Part shown: in pieces, positions 8,353 to 18,500 of the stretch
Layout: every line of letters begins with the position of its first letter
Position numbering within the stretch: position 1 is the first letter of the stretch
The notes under the pieces: generated by a model
The model's input: the letters and a program-made list of their open reading frames with translations, nothing else
The model's database searches: none
Told to the model about the DNA's origin: nothing
Source: an uncultured Christensenellaceae bacterium
GTDB lineage: Bacteria; Bacillota; Clostridia; Christensenellales; Aristaeellaceae
Direction: 5' to 3'
Assembly: GCA_905234985.1 (NCBI GenBank)
Contig: CAJOJQ010000039.1
Coordinates: 1 to 37,032 of the forward strand
DNA length: 37,032 bases
Program-made: the position numbers and the translations under genes

Positions 8353-10996
8353 GCGCTTTCCACAGTATACGACGGATTACATCAGCGGCGTCATGTCCCT
8401 CCGCAAGCCGCAGACAGCCTCTATCAAAATATTGGAGGATATCCTGAATAACGTTACGCTGCGCAAGGGCATGAATTTGCGCGGCGCTCTTGGCGCGGTT
8501 CACGCCATGTATCCAATCTGCAAGGATTTTGAGCGGGATTTCATGTCGCTGACCTTCGCGCTGGCCACCGGCGTGGGCAAAACACGATTGATGGGGGCGT
8601 TTATCACCTATCTGTATACGCAGTACAACATTCGGAACTTTTTCGTTGTTGCGCCGAATACCACGATCTATGAGAAGCTAAAGCGTGATCTTTCGGATCA
8701 TAACAGCTCCAAGTACGTATTTCGCGGACTGGGCTGTTTCAGCAGGGCGCCGCAAATCATCACGGATGACGATTATAAATCCAGGCAGCTATCCGCATTT
8801 GAATCTGACATTCGTATCTTCGTATATAACATCGATAAGTTCAACAAGGAAGACGCCAATATGAAAAAGGTCAATGAGATCATTGGCGATTCTTTCTATC
8901 AATACCTTTCTTCGCTGCCTGATTTGGTACTCATTATGGATGAATCCCACCACTATCGGGCGGAGCGCGGCGCTGCCGCCCTGAACGAGCTGCGTCCGAT
9001 GCTGGGGCTGGAGCTTACGGCTACACCGCTTGTTACGAAAGGCAGTAAGCAGGAGCCGTTCAAGAATGTTGTATATGAGTATCCGCTCTCCAAAGCAATC
9101 GAGGACGGTTATACCCGCACACCCTTTGCCGTGACTCGTACCGATATAGATTTTTATAATTTCGGCGACGAGCAGTTGGATAAGATGATGCTGACGGATG
9201 GCATTGCCTGCCATGAGCGGACAAAGACGAAGCTGGAGGTTTATGCCGCTAATCACGGAAAACCTGTCGTCAAGCCCTTTATGCTGGTGGTGTGCAAGGA
9301 TACCGATCACGCCACGTGGGTGGAAAACTATATACGCTCCGATGAATTCCGGGATGGCGCGTACCGGGAGAAAACGATTATCGTTCATTCCAAACAGAAG
9401 GGTTCTGAAACCGAAGCCAACACCCGGCTGCTGCTCGGCGTGGAGAATCCGGAGAATCCGGTGGAGATCGTTATTCACGTCAACATGCTCAAAGAGGGCT
9501 GGGACGTCAATAATCTGTATACCATCGTGCCCCTCCGCACAGCCGCGTCCAAAATCCTGCGGGAACAAATGGTAGGCCGTGGGTTGCGTCTCCCCTATGG
9601 AGAGCGAACCGGGGATCGGGACGTGGATGCGGTCATGCTCACAGCCCATGACAAGTTTCAGGATATTCTTGACGAAGCCCAGCGCGGCGATTCCATTTTC
9701 AAAGCCGGAAATGTTATCAAGGCCGAAGAAATCGTCCCCGAACAGATTTCTTTTACACAAGTATCCATTCCCCAGCAGCCGAACGAAATGCGGGAAGGCG
9801 CGTATGCCTATACCAATATTGCCCGCTCTGAACAGACTGACGCCGTAATTGACAGAGCCAGTGAAATGATCCAGCGAGAAGTATCCCGAACAATACAGAA
9901 TACGCCAGAGCATACGGTTACTCCGCAGGCGGCACAGCAAATTGCGGAGACTGTTGCAGCACAGATTTCTGAAAACAGGGATTTGGGCGACGTTTTTCGA
10001 GAGAATGAATTGCCGCTTACCGCATGGCTGCTATATCAGACGGTACAGACGCATGTGGCGGCCAAAGCGAAATTCATCCCGATCCCGCGTATCAAAATCA
10101 CCGACACCGGTGTAGAGGAATATGTTTTTCTGGATTTTGACCTCGATTTGGCTGATTTCACACACGTTCCGATTCGTAATGAGCTTCTTATACAAAATTT
10201 GGAGGACATGAATGATCGAAAGCGCATAAATGGAGATGCTATTGATTTTGAGGGATACAATCCGAAAAAGGTCATTGTAGAGGAACTGCGCAAAAAGCCG
10301 GAGATTGATTATGAAAAATGCTCTGCCCTCCTATTCAAACTGATCACGCAGCTTTGTGATCATTACGCTGCCCAGCATGGAGAAAACGGTATGCGCAACA
10401 TCGTGATGATGTATAAGCGCGATATTGGAAACAAGATTTATGCGCAAATGCTCCAGCACTTCTATTGCAAGAATGGATTCCTTCAGGAAGAAGTTATTGG
10501 AACCCGCAGTTACAATCTACAGCAATCCTATAGCTACAAAGAAAAAGTCGGTTTGTACGAATCCTTTACTGAGGATATCCGGTCTGTGTTATTTACAGGC
10601 ATCAGCAAAGGCGTGTTCAGTACAGCAAAATTCGACAGCCGAGAAGGTGAATTGACCCTGGCTCGTATCCTGGAAACTGATCCCGATGTTCAAAACTGGC
10701 TACGGCCCCATCCGCAGGAGTTTAATATCACCTACAACCACGGTCATATCTACGAGCCGGATTTCGTGGTTGAAACAGAACATGTCATTTATCTCGTAGA
10801 AGTGAAGGGCGAGGACAAGCTGAACGATCCTGACGTTATCGCCAAGAAAGAGCGCGGCATTCAATACTGCGCCGTGGCTTCCCGTTGGGGAAAGGCAAAT
10901 GGATATAAGGAGTGGCGGTATCTGTTTATCCCCGCGGGGCAAATCAGGCCGAATTCGTCCTTTACAATGCTTGCGGAGAGATATAAGGAATTATAA
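8345..10996 (+). CDS. res: Type III restriction endonuclease/helicase (Res)
   Basis: The 883-residue protein is the ATP-dependent translocating nuclease partner of Mod. ATG 8345 lies within the overlap ATGAGTGA with the mod stop, and GAGGAG at 8328-8333 is the ribosome site. Superfamily 2 helicase motifs are all visible: Walker A ATGVGKT (residues 74-80), DESHH (from 199), a TAT motif (LELTATPL), and the motif VI region EQMVGRGLRLPYG. Near the C-terminus a PD-(D/E)xK nuclease is intact: Asp806 in EPDFVV and Glu819-Val-Lys821 in VEVKG. Length and domain order match full-size type III Res proteins, so the system looks functional. It protects against unmethylated foreign DNA when paired with the upstream Mod. 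Confidence 0.93.
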   Translation: MSERFPQYTTDYISGVMSLRKPQTASIKILEDILNNVTLRKGMNLRGALGAVHAMYPICKDFERDFMSLTFALATGVGKTRLMGAFITYLYTQYNIRNFFVVAPNTTIYEKLKRDLSDHNSSKYVFRGLGCFSRAPQIITDDDYKSRQLSAFESDIRIFVYNIDKFNKEDANMKKVNEIIGDSFYQYLSSLPDLVLIMDESHHYRAERGAAALNELRPMLGLELTATPLVTKGSKQEPFKNVVYEYPLSKAIEDGYTRTPFAVTRTDIDFYNFGDEQLDKMMLTDGIACHERTKTKLEVYAANHGKPVVKPFMLVVCKDTDHATWVENYIRSDEFRDGAYREKTIIVHSKQKGSETEANTRLLLGVENPENPVEIVIHVNMLKEGWDVNNLYTIVPLRTAASKILREQMVGRGLRLPYGERTGDRDVDAVMLTAHDKFQDILDEAQRGDSIFKAGNVIKAEEIVPEQISFTQVSIPQQPNEMREGAYAYTNIARSEQTDAVIDRASEMIQREVSRTIQNTPEHTVTPQAAQQIAETVAAQISENRDLGDVFRENELPLTAWLLYQTVQTHVAAKAKFIPIPRIKITDTGVEEYVFLDFDLDLADFTHVPIRNELLIQNLEDMNDRKRINGDAIDFEGYNPKKVIVEELRKKPEIDYEKCSALLFKLITQLCDHYAAQHGENGMRNIVMMYKRDIGNKIYAQMLQHFYCKNGFLQEEVIGTRSYNLQQSYSYKEKVGLYESFTEDIRSVLFTGISKGVFSTAKFDSREGELTLARILETDPDVQNWLRPHPQEFNITYNHGHIYEPDFVVETEHVIYLVEVKGEDKLNDPDVIAKKERGIQYCAVASRWGKANGYKEWRYLFIPAGQIRPNSSFTMLAERYKEL

Positions 10997-11168
10997 ATAA
11001 TTCGTCTCAATGCCACGAAAAAAGCGTTGATATTGAGAAGATGTCAGCCTTTTTTTGTCAAACCGTAAAAAGGGGTTCCGGCAGCCGGGCGTTTTTGCCC
11101 TCTCCCCCGCTTTACCGTCATACCATAGTTTACGGGAAAAAAGAAGCATGCGCAAAGGAGGCACGAAA

Positions 11169-11657
11169 ATGAAAATCATCCTGCATGATTTGGGCGAAGC
11201 ATATAACGAGCAATTCCGGGAAAAATGCGGGGCGGTGATTTGCGCCGACGGGAAATACGCCCCCTGTCAGGGCTGCTTTGGCTGCTGGACCAAGCACCCC
11301 GCCGAATGCCGCATGAAGGACAAGCTGCGCCAGGTGTGCCGCGTCCTCGGCCAGGCGGACGAGCTGGTCATCATCACGAAAAACCTGTACGGCGGGTACA
11401 GCGCCCCGGTGAAAAGCGTGCTGGATCGGGCCATCGGCGCCTCTACCCCGTTCAGCACCTACCGCAACCGGGAAATGCACCACACCCTGCGCTACGGGAA
11501 GCACGACCTGTGGCAGGTGATCGTGTACGGCGACATCACGGAGGCGGAGAAGGACGCCTTCCGGTATCTGGCGGACAGGAACAGGATCAATCACGGGTTC
11601 GCCCGGTGCGACGTGCGTTTTATCCAAAATGAAAGCGAGTGGGAGGCGGCGTTATGA
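11169..11657 (+). CDS. Flavodoxin-family NAD(P)H-dependent oxidoreductase-like protein
   Basis: The start at ATG 11169 is set by AAAGGAGG at 11154-11161; the frame is open further upstream but without support. The 162-residue product has a beta-strand start (KIILHDLGEA), then the cysteine cluster CQGCFGCWTKHPAEC followed by KDKL, which is characteristic of flavodoxin-fold iron-sulfur flavoprotein/FMN-reductase relatives. The phosphate-loop region is less regular than in classic flavodoxins. The segment ELVIITKNLYGGYSAPVK matches the usual FMN-contact strand and loop. It overlaps the next gene by four bases (ATGA), so both are made from one mRNA. An electron-transfer or quinone/FMN-reductase role is inferred from the family; the substrate is unknown. 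Confidence 0.75.
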   Translation: MKIILHDLGEAYNEQFREKCGAVICADGKYAPCQGCFGCWTKHPAECRMKDKLRQVCRVLGQADELVIITKNLYGGYSAPVKSVLDRAIGASTPFSTYRNREMHHTLRYGKHDLWQVIVYGDITEAEKDAFRYLADRNRINHGFARCDVRFIQNESEWEAAL

Positions 11658-12406
11658 AGACGGTATTCATCAATTGCAGCCCCAAAAAGCGGTTCTGCGC
11701 CTCCGCCTATTTCCTGTCCCTCCAGCGCCTGTTCGTGGGCGGCGAAAAGGTGAGCGAACGGCTGCGCACGCCGGCGGATCATGAGCGGCTCCTTTCACAG
11801 CTTCGGGACGCCGACGCCGCCGTGTTCTGCCTGCCGCTGTACGTGGACGGCATTCCCGCCCACGTGCTGCCCTTCCTGGAAAAGCTGGAACGGTTCAGCC
11901 GGGAAAAAGGCCTGCGATTCCGCGTGTACTGCGTGGCCAACAACGGCTTTATCGAGGGCCGCCAGAACGAGCCGCTGATGCGGACACTGGAATGCTTCTG
12001 CGCCCGCTCTGGCCTTTCCTGGGGCGGCGGCGTGGGCATCGGCGGCGGCGTGATGCTGAACGTGACCCGCATCCTCTTCGTGGTGCAGACCGCCATTCTG
12101 CTGCTGAACATGGCTCTGAGCGGCATACAAACAGGAAACTTCTTCCCCGCCGAACCCCTGAAGAGCTTCCTTATCAACGCGCTGATCCTTTTATACTTTA
12201 ACTTGGGCGTGCTGTTTTATCTGGCGCGGATGGGCGCGGCCATTCGGCGTGGCGTATCCAGCGGGAAAAAATACACGCGCCTGCTGGTTCCTTCCTTCGT
12301 GTTCATTCTGTTCGCCGATATTTTCTTCATCGTCGTCTCCATCCTGCAGGGCGGCGTCTTCCGGGGATGGCTGGCGAAAAAGAAGCCGGAACAGGAACGG
12401 GCGTAA
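11654..12406 (+). CDS. Flavodoxin-fold protein with C-terminal membrane segments
   Basis: ATG 11654 overlaps the previous stop and has GGAGG at 11646-11650 region upstream. The 250-residue protein starts with a flavodoxin-like strand and phosphate loop (VFINCSPKKRF) and has the FMN-site segment AVFCLPLYVDGIPAHVLPFL around residues 55-75, so roughly residues 1-135 form a flavodoxin-type domain. The remainder is hydrophobic: a segment near 137-157, a clear helix LINALILLYFNLGVLFYLA and a second clear helix LVPSFVFILFADIFFIVVSIL, ending in a short lysine-rich cytoplasmic tail. A membrane-tethered flavin domain next to a soluble flavodoxin suggests a two-protein redox pair at the membrane. That partnership is inference from the overlap. 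Two terminator-like hairpins follow. Confidence 0.7.
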   Translation: MKTVFINCSPKKRFCASAYFLSLQRLFVGGEKVSERLRTPADHERLLSQLRDADAAVFCLPLYVDGIPAHVLPFLEKLERFSREKGLRFRVYCVANNGFIEGRQNEPLMRTLECFCARSGLSWGGGVGIGGGVMLNVTRILFVVQTAILLLNMALSGIQTGNFFPAEPLKSFLINALILLYFNLGVLFYLARMGAAIRRGVSSGKKYTRLLVPSFVFILFADIFFIVVSILQGGVFRGWLAKKKPEQERA

Positions 12407-12429
12407 AATACGAAACATGAAATAAGAAA

Positions 12430-12471
12430 CGCGGCTGAAAGCCTCCCGAATGGGGAACGCTTTCAGCCGCG
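12430..12471. repeat. Perfect 13-base-stem hairpin between convergent genes
   Basis: CGCGGCTGAAAGC at 12430-12442 is the exact reverse complement of 12459-12471, with a 16-base loop. No long T-run follows on either strand. It sits between two convergent genes and may act as an mRNA 3'-end structure for both. Confidence 0.6.
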
Positions 12472-12490
12472 CTGTTCAATTTACTGTATC

Positions 12491-12523
12491 AGCGTTTTTC
12501 CGCCCAGCGGAAACGCTTTTTTT
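12491..12523 (+). terminator. Terminator after the flavodoxin pair
   Basis: AGCGTTTTTCCGC pairs with GCGGAAACGCT (two-base bulge) around a CCA loop and is followed by seven T residues on the plus strand, fitting an intrinsic terminator for the flavodoxin operon. Confidence 0.75.
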
Positions 12524-12538
12524 GTTTGAAGAAGTTCG

Positions 12539-15500
12539 TCAGTCTCCGATGAAGCAGAACGCCGCGGCGCCCGCGTCATGAACCAACTGGAGGGCCGGGC
12601 CGGCGTTGAAGCCATAAACGATGTGGAGGTTGGTGCCCGCGAAGGCGTCCTCCCCGATGGAGGTAACACTGTCGGGGATCACCACCAGGCGCACCTGGCT
12701 GTTCTTGAACGCGTCTCTGCCAATGGTCGTGACCCCTTCCGGAATGATGACCGTATCGGCGGCGATGCCTTCAAAGGCTCCTTCCTCGATGGTTTGCAGG
12801 CCGGAGGGCAGAACCAGCTTCGACGCGCTCTGGAAGGGATCCTCCACGATGAGGATCCAGGCGGTCGTGCGGCTGTTGTCGTAGCCCGCGCCGGAGTTGT
12901 CCACATACAGGCGGTACGTGCCGATGGGAATGTCGTCGGTAGGAATGGTGATGGTGCCCTGGTTTTCGGTTCCCTCCGTGGGTTCCCAGCCGATCCAGCG
13001 GTCAAACACCAGATCCTGCTCCCAGCCGCCCAAGATCCTGTCGATATTGGCGTGGGCCTCGTTGGCGTTGGCGCCCAAGGTGACGGTGATAATCATGTCG
13101 CGGCCGCGGATGGTGGCCCAATGGTTGAAGATGTCCGGCGGATCGGCGTGTCCGTTGGCGGTGAAGGTCACCAGCACGGAGTTGCTGGGGCTGCCCCAGT
13201 TCAGGTCGCCCCACGGCACGTCCTCCCACATGTCATAGCCGCTCAAATCATCGTAGGTGGCCCTGGCGAAGATGGTCTCCGGGCAGGGCTGATATTCGCT
13301 CATGCCCACGTACTCGGTTTCCGCCGAGCCGTCGGCGTCGTTGAAGAACAGGTATTCCGTATGGTCGCCCATGTAGATGGCGATGGCGGTGGGCAGCTCG
13401 CTTCCGCTGGCGGTCACCGTGACGCCGAAGCCCGTGTTGATGGGAATGAACACGCCCTCGTCCGTCACCGTAGCGCTTGCTCCGGGCACCAGGGCTAGGG
13501 TGATGGATTCGTCTCTCTCGTCCCCGTCCACGGTCATGATGCTGACGGAAGCGCCGCCGTTGGTGTGGGCGTAATCGTCCCGGGCCGGATCCACATACAC
13601 GTCGATCCAATAGGGCTTATTGGCTTCCATGGTGTAGGCGGGAATGGTGAAGATGAGCTGGCCGCTTTCCTGATCCACGTCCCTGGCGTTCTTGTTCCAT
13701 CTGATCCAATCCGCTTCATCCTGCCCGAACCAGTGCAGCTGCAGGCAGTAATCGTAGCCGTATTCCACGGGGGTAACGCAGACGTCGATATCCTGCGTCA
13801 CATCCGCCTCACGGGCCACGCTGATTTCCGGCGCTTCCAGGGCGGTGGGTTCCAGCACGGTGAAGACGACGTCGCCGATCCGGGTGCGCTCTTCCTGGTC
13901 GGGATACTGCGCCCAGGCGGTCAGGCTGAATTCGCCGGGATCGTCGTACCACCATTCCCAGTCCGCGTGGTTGGTGGCGCTGTCGCCGTCCCAATCGCCC
14001 CAGAGGCCGCCGTCGTCGGTGTTCTCGATCCAGATATGCACCGCGCCGGGCGCGTAAACCGTGGGAATGAAGCGTTCGCCCGGATACAGCGTGGTTTTGT
14101 CCGTCCGGAAGAAGGCGGTATCGTCCTCCGGTTCGTCCACGTACAGCGCCAGGCCCTCCCCGCTGGTCCACAGGTGCTTATCCTGTACGCAGCTCAGCCA
14201 TACCCAGTACCGCTGGCCCGCTTCCAGATTGGCGGTAGAGAGCTTATAGACGCCGGGCGACCAGAGGCGGCGGAACTCGAAGGTTTCTCCATTGTCATCC
14301 GAGATCCGCACGTCGATTTGACGGGCGTCCGCGTCGTCCCCCACGGTGATTTCCAGCCAATCGCCCTTGGTCACGTGATCGTTAAAGGTAAGAGACGGGA
14401 TTTCCGTATTGCCCAGGGTATCCGCTTCGATCCATACCGGCTCGGACTGCATGCTCCATTCCACATTCAGCTCGTGCCAGGGGAAGTCGTCGTCCTCCGG
14501 GATGGGATCGGTGGTGGCGTAGGCATAGAACATGGTGCCCGTATCCCAGATGCTCCAGCGTTCGTCCACGGAGTCGCCGCGATACCAGCGATCCTCGTTG
14601 TTCATGCGGATATGGATGGCCGTGGCGTCGGGCGCGGAGGCCGTTACATGCACTTCCCGGCCCGTCCAGAAGCCTTCGTCGTTGATGGGGGTGACCTCCA
14701 GGGTCACACTTTGCTGCCCCTCCCGCTGCAGCACGAAGGTGCGGCTGACGCCGCGGCTTTCGTAGCCCGGCGCGTGGGCGAAGCACTCCACCGTGTACAC
14801 CTTGCCCGGCTCGATCCGGTCATCCCAGATCGACACGAAGAGGGAATCCTCCCCGATCTCAAAGTCCGTGTTGTTATACTCCGCATTCAGATCGGCGAAC
14901 TGTTCATAGAAGGCCCATCCGTCGCCTTGTTCCCAGACCAGGAGCTGGTAGCCCTGGGCTTCCTCGTCCCGGTCGATGGTAATATTCAGCCGATGATCAT
15001 CGTTTTCATCCACCGGCACGGCGGCGCCCTGGGTGGTGCCGTTGACCGTTACCACGGGATCCGCGGTGAATTCGTATTCCGCCGTGATCACCAGCGTGCC
15101 TACCTCCACAGGCTCCGTCCATTCGCCGTCGTATTCCGCGCTCACATAGAACGTATAGGAACCCGAAGCGCCGCGGGTGAAGGGATCGCTCGTGGCGGGG
15201 CCGCGCTTGTAACGGAAGCCCACCAGTTCTCCCCCGTCCTTGCGGTAATCAACCTCGACGGCGTCCGCGCCCGGCAGGTACGCGGTGAGCCACACGGTCT
15301 CATCGGTGGTCACTTCGGTTGCGGAAAGGGAGAAGATGATGTTATCGTTCGTGAAAACCTCGTCGGTTTCGTTCAGCAGGGCGAAATACAGCTTCTTGTA
15401 GCTCTGGTCGTAACCGACCGCCTGGGCGTAGACGTCCACGCTGTACACGCCGCTTTCCAGCCCGTCGGTGCCCAGTGTGACCGTACCGGTTCCATTCACA

Positions 15501-18500
15501 TTGTTTCCGGTGATCCATTGGTCATTCCACTGCCGACGCACGCTGTAGTTGAAGTCTTCGGCCTCTTCGGGGCCGCTGAAGGTAAGGGTAATATTCTGGC
15601 CCACATAGGCCCAATCCGTCACGGAAGCGCTGACCGGATCCAACTCGCCGTGATCCGACGTTAAGGTAACATGCACCGTGCCGATCAGATCTCTCCATTC
15701 GTCGTTGCCGTTTTCATCCTCCATGCGATAGCCGTTTTCATCCCACAGCCCGCCGCAGGCATAGGCTTCCAGGGTGTAGGAACCCGCCATGTTGGCGCAC
15801 CAGTAATCCAGCAGCATGCCGTTCCTTTGGGTATCCCTGCTGTCCCACCAGCCATCGTCGCCGTCCATGCGGATTTCCACCCTGTACCATTCCGCGTTGG
15901 AATGATAGGCGATCAGCTGCATTTCTTCATGGGTCTGAAGCGCCAGATCCTCCGCCGTTCCGTTCACCGTGAAGAACTTGACGGCTTCCCCGGTTTCCTC
16001 CGGCTTTTCGCCCAGCTCAAATTCCATCCGGCTCGATCTGCCGCCGTAGCCTTCCCCGTCCGCGCCGATTTCCAGCTGGTACCGGCAGCCGCCTTCCAGA
16101 TTGAAGGTGGGAATCAAGTTTAGTCCGCTGTGGATGGAATAACCGTAATCATAATTGACGTGATCCCACCAGGAATAATCCCCGTTCTCGTTACACCGCT
16201 TCACATACAGGTTGCAGAAGAACCAGCCGTCTTCAACGGCCTGGGGTTCCCCGCCCTCGGGATCCAGCGCCATGGGGCTGGGATCGTTCACCCGAACGGC
16301 GATGCTGTCGCCCCAGGGGATCACGCCGCCCTCGTCCATTTCGGGATTCTCAATGGCGAAGTTTGGCGCGGCCACTTCGCCGTAGGGACTGGATACGTTC
16401 AAACGGATCGCGTTGCTTCGCCTGGTCCAGTTCACGTCCGTATCCCAGTTGAAATCGCCGTTGTTGAAGTCGATCTCGTCGTCGGTGCCTTCGGCGTACA
16501 TCAGAAGCTCGTCGTCGCCAAAGCTCCAATTCCGGTTAAACTGATCCTGGCCCCACCAGTATTCCCAGCGGTTCCCGTTCATGATGCGGATGGCGGTGGG
16601 CCGACTGCCCGTATACGCCACATTCACAAACAAGTCTTCGCTGGAAAGCACGTCCTGCTCCGCCTCGTCCGATCCGTCCACCGTCAGGGTCAGGTTCTGC
16701 TGACCGGTGGGCTGCAGCACGAAGGCGCGGCGGCTTCCGATGAACGCGTAGCCCGGCGCGTGGGCGTAGCATTCGATTTCATAGATTCCGCCCTGCCAGA
16801 TATTCTCGTCCTCGATCGTGACGGAAATGGTATCCTCGCCGACCGTGAAGCATCCATAGTGTTCTTCATCGAACAGGTACACGGAATCGTCAAAGAAGTA
16901 CCAGCCCTCGCCGTATTTCCTGACCTTGAGGTGATAGCTCTGGGCAGCCTCGTCCCGCAGGATGGAAATGTTCAGCCTGCCGGGGTCGTCGTCATCCAGC
17001 GGCACGATGGAACCCTGGCTGGAACCGTTGACCGTTACCGCGGGCGCGGAATCAAATTCATATTCCGCCGTGATTTCCAGCACGCACACCTGCTCCGGTT
17101 CAGACCATTCGCCGTCGTATTCCCCGCTGACATAGATCGCGTAGGAACCCGTATCCCCGCGGTTGAACCAGGTACTCACGCCGGGGTCGTTCTGATGCCG
17201 GAATTCCTCAAGCTCCTCGCCGTCCTTGCTGAAATACAGGTTGACGGCGTCCGCGCCCGGCAGGTACGCGATGATCCGCACGTCCGCTTCGGTGGAAACG
17301 TCGGTGGTGGAGATGGTAAAGATGTAGTTTTCAGTGGAGAAATCCTCGTCGTTTTCGTCCAGCAGGGCGAAATACAGGTTCTTGTGGCTCTCGTTGTAGC
17401 CCACCGCCTGGGCGTCGATCTCCACGTGGTACACGCCGCTTTCCAGATTGCCGGTGCCGAAGGTCGCCGTTCCGATCCCATTCTGGCCGTCCCCGGCAAC
17501 CCAGCGGCCGTCCCACACCGGGTGTACCCAGTAGTTGAAGTTTTCGGCGATGTCGGGGCCGCTGAAGGTCAGGGTGATGTCCTCGCCCATGTAGGCCTTA
17601 TTCGTCGAAATGGAAGCCTCGACCGGGTCCATATCGCCGTTGTCCGCCGAGGCGGTCACGGTCACCGTGCCGATCAGCTCTCTCCATTCGTTTCCATCCT
17701 GAGCATAGCCGGTGGCATACGCTTCCAGGGTGTAGGTGCCCGCCTCATTGGCGCGCCAGGACTCCATGAGCATGCCGTTCCTGGTATTGTTCCTGTCTTC
17801 GTACCAGCCGTCGCTGTCTTGTTTGCGAATCTCCATGCTGTACCATTCCGCGAAGGAATGATACGCGATCAGCTGCATTTCCTCATAAGTCTGAACCGCC
17901 AGCTCCAGCGATTCGCCGTTGACGGTAAAGACCTTGACGGCGTCCCCGGTATCCTCCGGTTTTTCGCCCAGTTCAAATTCCGCCCAGCCGGACCTGCCGC
18001 TGTAGCCTTCACCGTCCGCGCCGATTTCCAGCCGGTACCGGCAGCCGCCTTCCAGATTGAAGGTGAAGATTTCGTTCAGCCCGCTGTGGATGGGATAATT
18101 GTAATCATAATTGACGTGGTTCCACCAGGAGTGTTCCCCGTTATCGCTCCACCGCTGCACATACAGGTTGCAGTAGAACCAGCCGTTCTCAACCTCCCGG
18201 TCTTCCCCGCCCTCGGGATCCCGCGCCATGGGGCCGGGATCGTTCACCTGAACGATGATGTTGTCCCCCCAGGGGATCACGTCGCCGTCGTTCTCAATGG
18301 TGAAGCTGGGCGCGGCCATTTCGCCGTAGGGACTGGAAATGTTCAGGTGGATCAGATTGCTTCGCCTGTTCCAGTTCACGTCCGTATCCCAGTCAAAGGA
18401 ATCCCAGCCGTTATTTTCATTCAGCGCGTCAAAGTCGATATCGTCGTCGGTGCCTTCGGCGTACAGCAAAATCTCGCCGTCGCCAAAGCTCCAATCCCGC

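Noticed and set aside
11004..11037. Terminator after res
   Set aside because: TCTCAAT and ATTGAGA form only a seven-base stem with a 20-base loop and the T-run is separated by over ten bases, so I do not call it.
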